A stretch of DNA of 64,000 bases from Eremophila alpestris peregrina (GCA_009792885.1 WMCF01000007.1:5767229-5831228), one strand, 5' to 3'. Positions 1 through 14,769 are shown, counted from the stretch's first letter. Notes: a model not told the origin generated them from the sequence alone. Translations and numbers: made by a program.

Positions 1-3000
1 ACAATCATCACTGAGTTGACTAGAAAATTAGGACAGTATTTTAAATTTGCATTGTGTAGTTAATTATGCTGCATTATAAACTGCAATACTTCAGAAGTAA
101 TATGAAAGAAAAAAAGAATGCTGTCGCAAAATAAGAAATTTCAGGGTGAGATATAAAGAAAATCCAGTAATTACTTTTAAAGCCAAAGGCATTGATTTTG
201 TTATAATTCTTTATTAAAAATTGCTTTATTCTACTACAAATGTTTGATGGAAATATAATTTTCTTATCCCATAGATGATGATGAAGTAGCACAGTAGTTT
301 CTCAATGGGTCATTTTTATAAAGCATTTGAAAGGCTCCCCATGGAAATTCACTGTTTTATTTCTGCAAGGTATTTCTCCATCTTTTCTTGTGATGAAGCC
401 CTGAATTAATTTATCCTTCAGCACTCATATCCATAACAAACTCCCTACCAATAATCACCCTGAATGGATAGAAAAAAACCCCTCCTTTTATTTAAAAGTT
501 ATCTGCTTTTTTTTATCTCCTCAAAATGAATATGTTAAGATTTTACAACTAGCAGTTGGATAGTAATAGTTCTCAAAGAATTTCATCATGGATTTTGCAG
601 GATTTACTAAAATATTGAGGTATAATGTTTTTTGCATCAGTAAGTGAAGATGGATATTTTAATATGTCCCAAGACAAACAAAATTGAGTAAAATTTCTCA
701 GCTGAAACATTGCATCTAGAACCATATCTGATAAGGCAAATCTTGAGTTAATTAATTATGATCATATTCTGCTAATCAAAAAAGCTCAGCTTTAATTAAA
801 ATGTGAGCTGCTCCACTTGACTGTGCTCTGGCAAAGGCAGTACTGGGCACTACAGACTAAATTTGGACAACATGCTTTTGAACTCTCAATGTGCCTTTAA
901 TTACCTATTGACTGTCCCCATTCCTCTCAATATTCTGCATCAGACATTAAATAGTTGTACAAATACAGACTTCAGTGGTGGTTAAACTGGTTAAACTTGT
1001 GTTTCAAAGCTTAACAAGAACTGAAATTCCTTTGTTGTCAGCTTACCATTTATATTAGCTACTCAACAGTGCTGACCATTGCACAGGGACTGAATTAATC
1101 CAACTCTTTGCCTCAAGACTGCACAGATTATTTAAATTTTTATTGTAAAAAATTTATTTTCCTGTTTAATTTTATGTTCATGAAGAAGATATTCTATATT
1201 TGATGTGAATTATTCTGTTTCTGAAAACTTTTACTTATCACACAAAATCTCCAGCTGTTTGGTTTATGGAAGTGTACCAGCTGTTCGAATGGAAAATAAC
1301 ACCAGTCCTTCTGATTTTATTTCTCACTTGATTCCTTTATATTTTTGATCCATCACTACAACATGGTAATCTAAGACTCTGGGAAAATAATGCAATCTCA
1401 CTGAAAAGAATGAAAGGTTTAGTGGAATTAACAAAATAAATATTAGAACTAGATCATTTCTATAATCCAGCTAAGGCTGTTCCTGAGCTCCTGTACCATT
1501 AAATTCACTTTTATTTTATTCCATGAGTTGTCTTGCTGCAATTTAAGCTTTTTCAGTTATCTCAGTAGATGTCCCCTAGGACTGAAATTCAGATCTAAAA
1601 AAATTCTTCCATTTATTGTATAATCATTCTTTTTTTCCTTGCAATCAGTTCTAATTTACTTCTGTTGTATCCAGTTCCCTCTCTTTGATTCTCCTTTCTG
1701 AGCTAGACTGGAATTTCCAAAATGTTTTGTTCTGTCATTTCATGTTAATAATAAATTCCCTCGCATATTCACCACACTCTTTGACCATTTTCTCTGTCTT
1801 TTTCTGTTAACATAGAATAGTATCTAATCAGTTGTTAAATGCATGTTGGAATTGGCTAGTTAACAGTTCCTATAAGCTGACATTATTCAGTACAGGTGCT
1901 AAGAGATTGTTTTAATTTGTAAAGTCTTCTCAAGTATTATTAATATTGGCAAGTTCTGTTTTCATCTGGAAGTTGCAAAACAGGTTTCTCAAAGAAACAA
2001 GAAAATTTCTTTAAAAATAAAATTATTTAAAAACTTGAAAAGAATTGTGCAAGGGGTGAAGGGCAAAAATGCAGTCATTTTTTTTTTTATGTTTCCATAT
2101 TTTTAAGACCTAGAATGTTCTTCTTTGAACAACAGGTGTTGCACAGGTCTTTTTCTTCTTAGTGGCCTGACAGGGGCTATGCTCAGGGGAAAAACATTTA
2201 CAGTTCTTAAACTATCATATAATTTTATTTGGTTTTTGGATGAGATCAATAGCATAAGCATAAACAAATAACAGGCTACACTCTACTTGCTACACGCAGC
2301 TTATAACATTTCACACTAATAGCAGTGTATGAGAGTAACTCCACCAAAATGTGAAATAGATGTACATGTACTGACAGTAGGTAAGTAGTCCAGATCTCCA
2401 GTGGAGCTTCAGGAGTAATTTATTTAAGAGCTAAATTGGTTGACGTAATTTAGGAAAGTGAGTATCATGCATTCATGGACAACATCACCACTGACATAAA
2501 TGCCACATAGCTTTTTTAGTACTCAGAAGTTCAGAACATTTGAGTTTTTACTGCTCCACGGTTTTAGACATAACAAATCATAATAGCTGCTTTTCAAGGA
2601 AAAAAATAATAACATCTGTGTGGTAAACCAGAACATTAAATGCTTGAAATTTTGATAGGGAGGAAATTTTTTTGAGGCATAATGTTGAGAAACCCTAAAA
2701 TTACAGCTTCAAACAAGTCTGCTAATATATTCCAGCTAACATAGTTATTGCATTTTCTAGACAAAATGAAATGGCTTCTCCAATTATGAAATAATATTTG
2801 CTAGTTACTTTTCAGGATTTTCTCCCCCCCAAAGACTATGTTGATAGGTAAACCTAGTGGAGACAAAGGAACAGCACAAACAAGAGCATGCAAGGCTAAA
2901 CTGATTAACAAATACAATTTATAATGAAGAGTACATATCAGGCCCTACATTTTGCAAAGAACTTGCATATGTATTTAAGTCCACCTATACTCTATAGGAT

Positions 3001-6000
3001 AAACATGTGGTTTGTATTTTGGTGTTCATGTACATCACCTTTTCAGAGAAGGTATTAAAAGTGCTTCTGAGGGTTTTCAGAATTGCAACACCTTCCTGAA
3101 TGACAGTTAAGTGACCCTCTTGTGTGTACTCTTGCCCTTGTTTGTACTATGATTGTTTTTAGAATAGCAACTGTCCCATATAGAGGACTCCTAGAAAATA
3201 CTATATCCTCAGCTAGGTTTAAACAGGTCTGTTTCACTCAATATTTCCCAAACCACTACAAAAATATTAAGGAAGAGTTATTCTTTTTTCCACTAAGTAC
3301 CAGACCAACTAGGACTTTTGATACTAGTTTCAGTGGAATGAAGATGCATCTTTTACTGAATATAAAACATCATGTTGAGAGCTACTGCTGGGCGACAGAG
3401 GCATTCTAGTCATTCATGTGCTTTCAGTGCAAATTGACTCCTTTACTGGCTTATTCAGGTGCTTCTGAAGAATAGAGAAGCAGAGGAAAGCTGAGCAAAG
3501 GTAATAAAGAGTGAGCAGAAGCAGAAAAAGCATGGTCTCCAAGACAGAGTATTAGGGTGTGAGCATAAGCATATAAACACCACCCATCTAGGTTGTAGTC
3601 TGGGCTCTGCAAAAAGGCAGGTTTCCCCTTGGAGGCAAAGCAATTTGATACAAAGCTACAGATTGGGGAAAATAAAAATCACAATTTGGAGTAAGCATCT
3701 GTTAAATTTTCCTCCTAGGCTTTTCCTTATGCTTCTATTAGTTTTGGAAGCTATTCCCTGGTGGAGCATCTGATTTCATGTCTCTGGATATCAGTCAAAT
3801 GTCACTTATGAAAATTCTGCCTTGAGTCAAATCCTACAGTTCTCTTCCAAAAGTGCTCCCAAAACAACAAAAAAGGGGATTTGAGAGGCAAGATAATACA
3901 ACACTTAAACCTTGGTTTACAATCTTAAACCAAACTTGTTTTTTATCCTTGATGTCAGCCTAGATTTTTTCTCGTTGTTTTAATTTGAAGTATTTGGCTG
4001 AAAATGTGTTATATTTACAATTCATAACCACCAAATCCTTACTCATGCAGTCCTGGTTCTTAACACTTGAGATCATTACAAAAGACTGTAGCAGTTCAAT
4101 CTGCTTTTATTTCCTTTTGTCTTTGAAGCATTTCAATTAAGTTTTTTTACTTCATTATTAAAAACAACATTTCCTTAGTTTGCTCTAGGCAAACTGATCT
4201 ATGTGAAATAGTAATGGCACAGCTTAAGACTGAAAGTAGAAAAAAAAATGTCTTCATTTAAGTCTGAAGTATGCCAAAAGTAGAGCAAGAATGTGAATGT
4301 AGTAATCAGCACACCTCAGTAGGAACTTGATTTCCATTAAAGCTTCTCTATGTTCAATCTTTATTCACCACTGAAGCAGGTTTAATTATCTTTTACCATG
4401 TTTGAGCCGTTTAGGGCTGTTACCCTAGGAATTGCACAAAGCAATTAAGTCCTTTCTCTGCTATTTAGGAAGTCAAAAAGCAGTGGGGAAAAATGGATGT
4501 CAAACATTGTTCCTTAGTTTCATAGAGAAAATCCTGCTACCGTATAGGTCAATCTGACTGCGCAACTGCAACATGCTGTCATGCAGAGGATTCAAATTAG
4601 GATCTTAATTTTCAACTGGTAGGAACACAAAAAAGGGAAAAAAAGCAAATGCAGGAAAGGCGTGTCTATTGTGTATTGATATTTGAAATCAAACCAAAAA
4701 ACCTCACTTAATCACTAACCTGAAAATGACTGACAAGTTATGCAGTAAAAGATACAGACAAGTAAAAATTCAAAAGATTATATAAATTGTGTCCCAATTT
4801 TCTATTTCTTCATTTTAGACTGAGAAGACAGAACATACTGGGCAAAAGGTTCCTAATGTATATTTGAGGCAGACAAAACATTGTGTCATTGTTTATGCTG
4901 GCTTTAGAAAGACTGTACAGACAGATTTGCCATAAAAATTGTAAATTGTTGTTTCTCAATGCTATTTTTAAGCAACTTTCCGTCTCTTAGTAGAGGCAGA
5001 AGCAAATTGCACAAGAACAATACAAAGTTTTTCAAATCAAAGCAGACTGTTATGTGTTGTTTGATGCTGAGTCAAGTTAAGACATAGAAAAATCATTCTT
5101 AAAATTTAAATCTGTTCTGATTGCTGGCCCAAGACACAGTTTTTCAATTCTGTTTTAAAAGGTATAAAAATTGAAGTAGATAGTCAATACTATCATTATA
5201 CTGGATCTCTTCTCTGAGCAAAGTGCAAAGTGTTCCAATGACACTTCATTATTAATACTAAAGAAGTTTTCTACCTGAAGTTATTTCCAAAGGAAACCAC
5301 AAAATACCTATTGAAAGAGTTGGTTGCTGTAAATCTTCAGTGTTTGGAACCTTGACTCTTTCTGTTTCTAATTTTCCTGCAACTATCCTAATACTCAACT
5401 CTCTTACATCTACAGAGCTTCTCTAGGAATAGAAATGGGATTTTCCCAGGAATGCAGGAAGAAGTAGCTGCTCTTTCATGAGTTAGGTGCCATGCTCATT
5501 ACCCATATATAAGATGATTCCATTTCCTAAGTGGAATTGCATTATTAGGACAGCTTCATACATCAAGACCACAAAATAGAGGGACAGAGTAGGATACAAC
5601 ACATAAATCCATGCACACACTCTCAGACATCATAACACAGCTTTGAAGAAATCAAACACCATAGTGTTATGCAAACACTGAGATAATGTGATTTTTCACT
5701 GTTGTATGCATGTAAGAACATTAATAACACGAAAAGGAAAGGGCAAGAAAAGTTAAAGTCCCCTTAGAGATTTCCATAAAGCTGCAGCTGAAGTTATGCC
5801 TCCTAGAAGCAGAAATAGGAAACCAGATGATTTTATTTATTTGCTTGTTTTATGCGAAAGAGGCTTTAAAAAGTTATAAATGTCCTATGACACAAAGTAT
5901 CCTTTGTGGAATGTAATCTCACTCAAATAGGATACAATTTCAAAACCTTTGTGAAAGGTTCAGCTTTGTGTGTAGTCCAGCTAACTGAGATCAAAGATCA

Positions 6001-6244
6001 GAAGATAACAGAACCCCTGCTAATCATTGAAACAGTATGCTGAGAAATAATGATGATAATTTGGATTTCAGCTTGCATACCAAATCCTTCAGAAATGCAA
6101 ACTAAGAAGACACTCATGCAGTCAATAAAAACCTACACAATCTTTTTTAGCTGCATTGAATGTTAATCAGTATTATAAGGAAATGAAAGACCAAAAAACA
6201 GAGAGGCACTCAGTTACATTCGATACTTGAGAACAGCCCAGGCT
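1..6244. other. AT-rich unique sequence, no gene seen
   Basis: No open frame here looks coding: all are under 100 codons, unrelated in frame to any splice signal I could pair, and typical of chance in AT-rich DNA. No CR1 tail, LTR or long microsatellite is recognisable. Around 740-1010 the sequence has several TAATTA/TTAATTA homeodomain-type cores and little simple-sequence character. That would fit a non-coding regulatory element, but this is only an impression. Confidence 0.6.
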
Positions 6245-6665
6245 CTAAGGGATCTCAAAAGATCATCTGGTCAAATCTTAATGGACAAGGGAGCCTAGGA
6301 AAGTTTCTTTAGCATTGTGTCCAGTCGTGTCTTGAAAACCTTCAGTGATGAGGATTCCACCATGTCTCTGGAGAGCTTGCTCCAGCGATCAATTCTTCTC
6401 ACTGTGAAAAATTTCTTTTTTGTTACACAATGCAAGTTGCACCTGACGTCTCTTGCTCCTTTCATGCTTCCTTATGAAGAGATTGCCTTTCTTTCCTTTT
6501 TGAGTTGCCCTTTTAAGCACTGAAAATTTATGATGGATTCTCTCCACCCTGAGCATGCTCTTCTCCAGGATGAAAAGACCTAATTTCTCCAGTCTTAGAG
6601 TGCAGGTGCTCCAGTCCTTTGATCATCTTTGTGGTTCTCCTCTGGACCCTCTGAAGACTGCCTGA
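6245..6665 (-). mobile_element. CR1 retrotransposon 3' fragment, degraded
   Basis: Read on the plus strand, this stretch follows the reverse complement of the avian CR1 3' region in order. It has a 'gatcatctggtcaaat' segment near the 3' tail, then 'gaggattccaccatgtctctgg' type wording, a 'cactgtgaaaaatttctttt' segment, 'gatggattctctccaccctg', 'ctcttctccaggatg', and 'gtgctccagtcctttgatc' followed by 'ctctggaccctctgaag'. The element therefore lies on the minus strand with its 3' end near 6245 and its 5'-truncated end near 6665. Divergence is high and the terminal 8-base tail repeats are not clear, so it is an old copy. A short open frame at 6317-6523 on the plus strand is only a by-product of the repeat. 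Confidence 0.85.
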
Positions 6666-9600
6666 TATTTAAAGTATCTTCTTCTTTTGACCACTTGTTG
6701 CATAAAAGATGTATGAGAAGCAGGCAAATGCAAGCTTGTTCATGACTGCCTCAAAGAAATTGGTCTATATTCCTAAGGGTTAAATTTCATTTACAATAGG
6801 ATCAAGATTATTTCACAAACTTTGGCTTTTAACTGTTACACCCAAATTGAAAGTGTCCATTCTATTAGGAGTCTTAAGGAAGGTGTAGCTGGAGACTAGG
6901 GTTGATAGTCATCCCAAAGCTTTAAATAAAGTCTCTCTGCTATAGAAGCTGCTGCCAATAGATGCGTTAGCTACACAAGAATGGTCTAACAGTGTCAGGA
7001 GAACGGGACAAAAAAGTTGTGCTGCCGAAAGAGAGGAGGGCAGGGAAAATTATTGAGTGCATTATAACTAATAGAAGATCTTATGGTGGAAATGAAATTT
7101 AGACATCCTGTCTGGGACACATGTGGAAATTATTACCCATTTAATTTGAATGCTGTAGAGCATAGGATCTGAAACCATGAGATTTTTGTGTTTTGCTAGG
7201 GAATATAATGCCATGTCATAATAGCAACAGGAATTAACGCCTTGCCAAAGAGAGTTTGTTACAGCTTTACAGACTCCAAAGCTGAATGAGACGGTCACTG
7301 AACTTCAGCTCATTCTTTATAAGACATAATTAGCACTGGTGTTTCCAGACTGCAGCTGCTCTGACACTGATATATCCAGGGTTACAACTCTGAAACACGC
7401 TTTTCTATCAGACAATAGATACTGCCACAGGAAACAAAGAAAAAAAAATTTTTAAAGCCCTTTTCTCACAGGCAAAGCCTTGTTTTGGAAAATTTCTCAA
7501 TTCAGGGAAAAAAGTGCAAAAGATCTGGCTGAATAGTTGTGATTTATTTTGGATTTTCAACGTGTTAACTGGACTAACTCCTATAAATGGAAAAGTTCAA
7601 ATTGTAAGGATTGTTTTCAGGTTGTTGAAGCATATTGTTTTACGTCAAAATACATTTTTGACTGGAGAAAAGGAAGATTAGCCTTTGAAAATGTTGAAAC
7701 TTTGACTTTTTATCCCAATTGAGAATAAGGTTCTTCTAAATTTCAATAGTATTCCCATGGTGAAAAATTGTTTGAATACTCTTCAAATATAAAAAAGAAT
7801 AGTGAGATTCACAGATTTTGTAAATAAGTCCTTCAAAAGTGGGTAGTAACCTCCTGAAATTGGTCTTCACTGAATTAGACTCATTGAGACTCATTCCACC
7901 ATTATCCAGTAGAGAATTATATCATCTCTATCCCCAAAAAACGGCAGAGAAAATGCAATTTTTATGGAAGCCAGCCAAAGATGAATAGGAAAGTAATAAT
8001 GTAGTTGTGCTGATACTTATATTCTCAATGAGCATCCTAAAATTCTTTTAAGTGATCAAAGTTATAAACTCTTTATGGTGCCAAGAGATGAAAACAGCTT
8101 GGTAGAACGTTTGAACCGTTTAGATTTACCAAGTTCAGAAAAGCTTCTGAAAAATATTAAAGCAACCACTTGAAGAAGGTGAATAGGGAATAAGGCAGAG
8201 TATGTTGATAAACACATACTGAAGAGTGAGTAAATAGATTTATTCTTTAAGTTTAGAGGACTATAAAGTTTTGGTATTAATTCAGTAGAGGGCCTGGGCA
8301 TCACTGCAGGCAGCTCAGAGGAAACTACAGCTCACTGAGCAGTTTCAGTCGAATGAATAATCAGGATACATGAATGCAGGGTGTAGAAGGTGACTATGCC
8401 TTTAGAATACTGGAGATGATGCAGGTCTGCTTTCTCTCCCTCAAAGGAGAACTTGTGTTTAGAGTTTCAGAGAGGGCCACTGAGAAAGAACAAGTGCACA
8501 GAGCAATTTCCCTTGAAGAGAGACCAAAACCACTTGATTCGTTTACCTCAAAAAGAGGATAAATGACAATCTATGAGCTGAAAGTAGTTAAAATTTCACA
8601 CAGATTCTCCAGCAACAGAATCAAGATGACAAAATCAACCATGAGGAGGCTGGAAAGTGCAAAAATAATAATACTTAACTGCCAATAACTAATAATACAG
8701 ATGTGTCCCAATAGAGAGAAATACTACTAAGAAAAATGGTTTGTACAGAGTTGCTTAGTTTCTTTTTCAGAGGTAAAAGACTTCATTCTTTAAAAATATG
8801 TTTTATTTCAGGCCTACTTCTGCAATTTCACATCTTCAGATGATATTTACACTGCAAAAACACTTTCTAATGATATTTGTTTTCACACTCATCAGAGACT
8901 TATTGATGTTGCATAATTGATAAAAGGACCATAACCTGTCACAAAGACATGCACCTCAAGCTTCATGTTCTTTCAGGAAATTAACACTTGGGACTATTTA
9001 AAATTAAATGTATCTCTAGATAATACTTGAAATGAAAATACTTATTTTCAAAACACTAACCTATAAAACAGTTTTCCTAGATGTTTTTTAACCCCTTCCA
9101 TTTTTTTTCTCCTCATGATTGCAGCAGCAATTTCAATGGTTACAAATTTCTAACATATTCTTTCAAAATGTCTATGCTTTATTAGTTGCATATTAAATAT
9201 AAAGACTGTTGTATAAATACAGGGAGGAAATACAAAGCATAAGCATTTTTCATGAGTGCAACCATCTTTCAGTCATAAAAATAGTTTGCCAGCATACTAA
9301 CCAGGGAAAGAAATCCAGTCCTGATTTGCAGCTTAATCTAGTAAGAAACAGAAACATTAACTTCTATCATATGTCTATCATATATATTATGTCAATTTTG
9401 AACTGCCAATGACTATTCCTTATTTCAGATCTTTCAAAGGAAAACAACATAATTCCCATTGGGTGGTTCCAATATTTTTTGAAAGGATTCTAAGATATAA
9501 TATGTAGTGGTTTCTGATTGTAAGGCCAAGGAGAAAACATTTAGAGTGAAATTTCTCAAAAACATAAACACGAACAAGATAATGGTGATAACTGAAAAAT

Positions 9601-12600
9601 GTGACTAAACGAAATATGATAAGATAGATAATAAAATATTTAGATAATAATTACATAATTATATATACTATGTTTATGTTTAATAACATTACAGTTTTTA
9701 TTTTTATCAAAGTCTACTAATATGGTCACTACATGAAAATTAAAATCCTAAATTTAAACATATCTTACATCCTACTCTTTTGATAGATACAATTTTGCTT
9801 TGAATAAGACCAATGAATGATCTCATGGTTTACATACCATTTATAAAATTATTGCTTGTGAAAATAAATGACAGGGTGAAGGTGTTTTTATCACAGTCTG
9901 TCATTTGTTTTTTACAGCAGTACTACAGAGGTGATCATCTTTACAGTCTTGCAGAAGGACGACCTTTTGAAAACTGACAACTTCTTACTAGATTAGCCTA
10001 TAAAATATGTTTTCCTTACACTTATGCGATTCCCACCCCCACACTATCTCAATTATATACTTATGGGTAATAAATTATCTACAGACTAGATAATGGCTTG
10101 TGTGTCTTACTACACAAAAAGTCTGTTTGCTGGTTGGACTCTGAATACTCAACGATGATTGTATCAACCTGCATTCCATATTTCTAGTGTTGCATTGAAG
10201 TACTCATTAAGGACTGAGTTGAAATTAATTCTATTTCAGGCGCAGCCTGTCGGTAGAATAAAGCTAAATAGGGAAAAGCCAGTGGTATAGGCAAAGAGTA
10301 ATTTTCTCCTATATATGGTCATCTTTTGACATAAATTTGCCAACAATCAAATCAGATTTCTGCATCTAATTCCACAGAACTTTTCAACATACTGCATCTG
10401 TTAAGTATTAATTTTAAAAGTATCTAATCAAAATATTTTCATGGCAGCTGAGCATTCAATACTGCTTTGTTTCATCTGAGTATTAGAAGTAAGAGATCAA
10501 ACTCCATTCTTCTTTGGCCTGAATTGTTATTTTTTGTGTAAAATAGACTCCTAAAAGAACTAATTCCAATTGCAGAATGCCATAGTTAATAATAGGCAGA
10601 TAAGAATTTATTTCTTACCCTAATTAAAGATGGTCTTAACCTGCTTCCTCAAACAAGCATAAATCCAGAAAGTCACTATATCTTTTTCATGTAACATAAA
10701 ACTAGCAGAGCTATGGTAGACAAGACACTAAGTTTAATACTGCATGTACTAAAATAAAAAATTGGATAGAGTAACTTCATCATGACATCAGCTTCTGAAT
10801 CCTAGGGTTCTCCTTGAAACATAGCTGATTGAGTTTAAAAGAAATATCACAGTAAATAAAGTAAATAAATATTTACAACACAGGAGAATACTTTACAATA
10901 AAAACACTGCTTTTTTGTCCATGAATAAGTCACAGTCACAGGTCACAACCTTCACATGAAAAACCCTGAGGAAAGATTGTATATTTCCATGTATATTTCC
11001 AGTTTCTACTTAGACTGGTAAACTACAGGTGCACTATCCCAATAATTCTTCCTTAGTCAGGGAGTTTTAGAAGTATGGCTTATCTGAATGAGTAATTGAG
11101 CTGGTCTCTGTATCCAAATGAAATTATTCATTTTATCACATATCAGGAGGGTGCCTACTGTCTGTAACATGTAAGAAAAAGTGTTAAGGGAAAGGGAAAG
11201 AATATATGTAGCCACCTTGACTATATGTCAAAATGACCATGTTCCTGGAGACCAAACTGGATTTGTTTTAATACCACAGCTATTAGTAATTATCCCTTCT
11301 GAGTCCATTAGTGGATACCAAGTTGCTTTTCTAGAGAATGACAGATCTCTCTCTTCTCTATTTCTTTGTCTTAGATTGTTTCCTTGAATGATGCTAAGCT
11401 TCCTATAACATTTTGGTGGGAATCTATTGTGATCCCACTCTTTTCATCATTTATTCTTCCACCATCTTCTTCATTACCTGCTGTAGTAATAAAATACTTT
11501 ATTCCCATTTTGGAGTAAACTCAGGTCTCTTTCATGATCCTCCTTCATTCTAAGTGACATGTCTCCTTCTTCCACCAAACACCATTATCATTTATTGGAC
11601 TTTAAATGTCACAGGTTTTCTCCTGTCTTTTCCACTTCTCCAAATTAAAGCAAAGTGAAAGTTTTCATTAAAGTAAGTCATCTCAAAATATAGTTAGAAG
11701 TGTAGAAAACTATAGTACATTGTCTTCTGTTCATTCCCAAGAATCTGTTAGTAACACATGACCCGTGAATATTTCTATACCTAAGTTTCATGACGGTGCA
11801 GCCTAGATATTGAAATTAGGACTGCTGTGATCAGTGAGAAAATGTACATAAATAAAAATGGTAAATGAAGAAATAATACATCTCTGTAGCTCAGCAACAT
11901 GGGGTGGGTAGAGCTCTGTGGAGTTAAAAAGCATGTAATTTGGATATGCAGTGTCTGTATCACAGACTAGGTTTTCCATGGACAATCACAGAGCTCACCC
12001 ACATTATGTCACTAAGTTGGTATTTTGAAACAAGGGTAGAAATTTTAAAAAGTGATACAGATTTCAGATTAAAAAGTAACATCAATAATGTGTACCAAAC
12101 TAGACAGTATTTCTGTGACTTTCTGGTAAACTTGAAAGACAGATTCCACTTGAAAGAAACAGAAAAAAAAGTAAAATTTAATACCACAGAAGCTTTTTAA
12201 ATGCTTCCTGTTACTAGTAACATCAGTGAAGAAGTCCCTTCAGCACCAATGCACATAACTGCCTAGGGAATAAAGAACAGAAGAAGCTATTTCAATAATA
12301 TTTTTACAAATCTATACAATTTAAGCATAAATGTGATCTCGAAAATATTCTGCTATTACTAATTCAGCAGTATGCCAGTTTCTATTATCTCTGTAATGGT
12401 CACGTATAAAAGCTTTAATCAAGGATAACTTTCTAATTCCCTAAAGCACTGTAATCCCATCCATACTTTAAAAACAGCTGTTCCACTAATAAGGTACCAG
12501 GAGGCATAACTTCTGGCAAAGTTCAAGTAAATTAATATGTGATATTTTAATCACAATTAAATTTAGTTTTGTTCAACTGTGCACACCCACACACACAAAC

Positions 12601-14320
12601 CATGGTTGTTTTTTTACATAAAGAAACTCAGATTTCAGGCTACTTGATGAAGGATACTTGAGCTAATTAATCTGTACTGATATATACAATATCTTTAAAC
12701 AGCTCTATATGTCTGTCTAAATATGCCTGTGGAAAATAATAATATAATTGAAGAGATGTGGATGACGCCCTGGGAAACAGGCAAATCCACAAAGACACTA
12801 AAAGAGCAATGAATGAACACTTGCTTATTAAAGAAAGACTGGATAGTGGAAATTAAATAAGAAAATACGTAAGACAAAAAAAATACATCAGACAGAATAG
12901 TGGCTACGTTTAGCCTGAAGTAATTTAGGTGATGAAATACTATGTCATTGCAATCAAATACGTCCATAGTTTTGTAGGAACAGCATTTATGTTAACATAA
13001 CCCTATTACAGCATTAACCTTATCCAATTGACTTGGAAGCAGGAAGTAAAAACAGAGTTTAGCAAGTTGCTGAAATTGTCAGTGTACTTTCTACAGCGCA
13101 GAATGAGGTAAGACAGGAAAAATCTAAGGAGAAACTGAATAGCTGTATCATCAGTTCAGAAGTGCTTTTAAAGTTTCTGGTGGTAGAAGGAGAGCCAGAT
13201 CTAAAGCTTCAATATAATTTGACTTTGTGCCATATTCATTTTCTGTATGACAAACACTAAAACTCATCTGTAAGCAATGTAGAAGGATAAGCCAATGACA
13301 AAAGCCATTTAGAAAAACAAACTAATTTTGTGGAAATTTGTGTACGAAAGTAGAGAAATTTTAGTAAATATATGTAAATAATATAATTTTCTGACTTTAA
13401 AGATTTAACAAAGAAATTAATCAGGGTTGCCTTACAATTATGTCAGAAAACACAGTATACTTCTGTATCAGATTGCATTTTAATGTTTTATTTGAACCAG
13501 TTTTCCAAGATTCCTGATGTTCACCATTTGCAATGAAGTTACCTTTTAAAGTTTTCTAAAAAAGGTGAAATGTGGGAGTTGCAATTTTTATTGTTCTGCA
13601 AATAGCAGTACATAATTTACAATGACCTAACTGATCATGTGTTTTTTAGGCTTTGAAAAACTTCAATGAAGAAGCCCTCTGAAAGCCACAAAAACTATTC
13701 TGATATTTTGAATTGGAAAAATAAAAGCAAAGTTTCAAATTTTCCAGTAAAAATATAAACATTTTCTGATTTTGAGGTCTTTAAATGTTTAAGTCTGTAT
13801 AATTTCATTGTGTTATTTTCCGTAATTATGATATACCATATTATGTATCATTAAGATTAACTTGCAAAAATGCTAGTCAAAAAAAATTATAATTATAACT
13901 AATCAACACAGCAATTATTCTGATTATTAAGTGAAAACATATGTTTTAACTGTATTTAGAATATTAAGTTTAAATATGCTAGGTTATGTGAATAAAGGTA
14001 ATCACAGGGAACACGCCTGTCCTGCCAGGACTCTGGGAAAAGCACAGGCAGATGGGCACTGATGACCCAATGAGTAAAATGATGTTGTAGAACCACCTTC
14101 TCCAAAGACCATCAGAGAAGACTCACTAGACCACTGACCCCAGTGGAAGCCCCACCAGAATTAGTCAGCTAAACTCTCCTCCTTAATAAGGATATCCATG
14201 TTATCATGGGTGGTTGCCTGAGTGGGTATAGGACTTACTGTTGACACAGGAGGAAGAGTATTTGGGGCTTCTGATATGGCTTAAAGGGGTTATAGGAATA
14301 GGCAAGACTTATTATAGGAT
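6666..14320. other. AT-rich unique sequence, no gene seen
   Basis: About 7.6 kb without a supportable gene. The open frames at 8062-8304, 11940-12200 and 12695-12967 overlap frames on the opposite strand or show low-complexity composition; none has a recognisable domain. A very short CA-rich patch occurs near 12582-12600. The interval 9600-9700 is almost pure A and T. The last few hundred bases, from about 14000, become less AT-rich and may belong with the LTR-like piece that follows. Confidence 0.6.
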
Positions 14321-14769
14321 GCTGTACTTGGGCTGGCTGTACTGTATTTAGCTTCCTCCACAGTAGCCCATACACTGCTGTGGCTTGGATTTGTGACAAA
14401 TAAAACACAGGAGTTTTGACTACTGCTGAACAGCATTCTCAAAGCATTAAGGTTTTCTCTTTTATTACTCCACCAGCAGCCTTCACTACTGAGCAGCCAG
14501 AGAAACTGGATCAAGATCTTGCTGTTCAAGTTTAAGTAAGCACTCTGTCTGGTGCACTGTTTTCTCTCTGTGTTGATCTGCATGGCAAGCTGTGTTAGCG
14601 CTGTGGGTGTGCTAACAGGGGTGCTTGACACTGGCTGGACCTGGGGACATGGAACCACATCAGCCTCATGTCTAGAAGGCTGGGTCCTGAGAGGCTCACT
14701 TGAGCCCTGAAGCCCACCAGACATAGACTCTGATGGCTTAAGAGCCATGCTCTTGATACACCCATACAA
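14290..14769 (-). other. Unidentified 159-codon open frame beside an LTR piece
   Basis: This is one of the longest open frames in the window. Its amino-terminal 90 residues, encoded at about 14500-14769, are rich in Ser, Pro, Thr and Gln with a run of 'STPVSTPTALTQ'. The carboxy-terminal part runs antisense through the LTR-like piece at 14321-14505 and so is unlikely to be genuine coding sequence. The base composition is less AT-rich than the flanks, which suits a retroelement or an old pseudogene. I recognise no domain, signal peptide or membrane segment. It could be retroelement-derived or chance; treat it as a non-gene unless a homolog is found. Confidence 0.25.
14321..14505 (+). mobile_element. 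Decayed LTR fragment, ERVL-like, avian
   Basis: The order of short blocks resembles the start of a common avian ERV LTR in forward orientation. A 'tgtacttgggctggctgta' start is followed by a 'tagcttcctccacagtagc' block, 'gtggcttggattt', and 'ctactgctgaacagcattc'. An 'aaagcattaaggttttctc' block and a 'ccaccagcagcc' block come next, before the match is lost. The LTR at 50.7-51.2 kb seems to belong to the same broad group, in the opposite orientation. No target duplication is recognisable and the 3' half is missing. The assignment is from memory of the consensus and is moderate at best. Confidence 0.5.
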
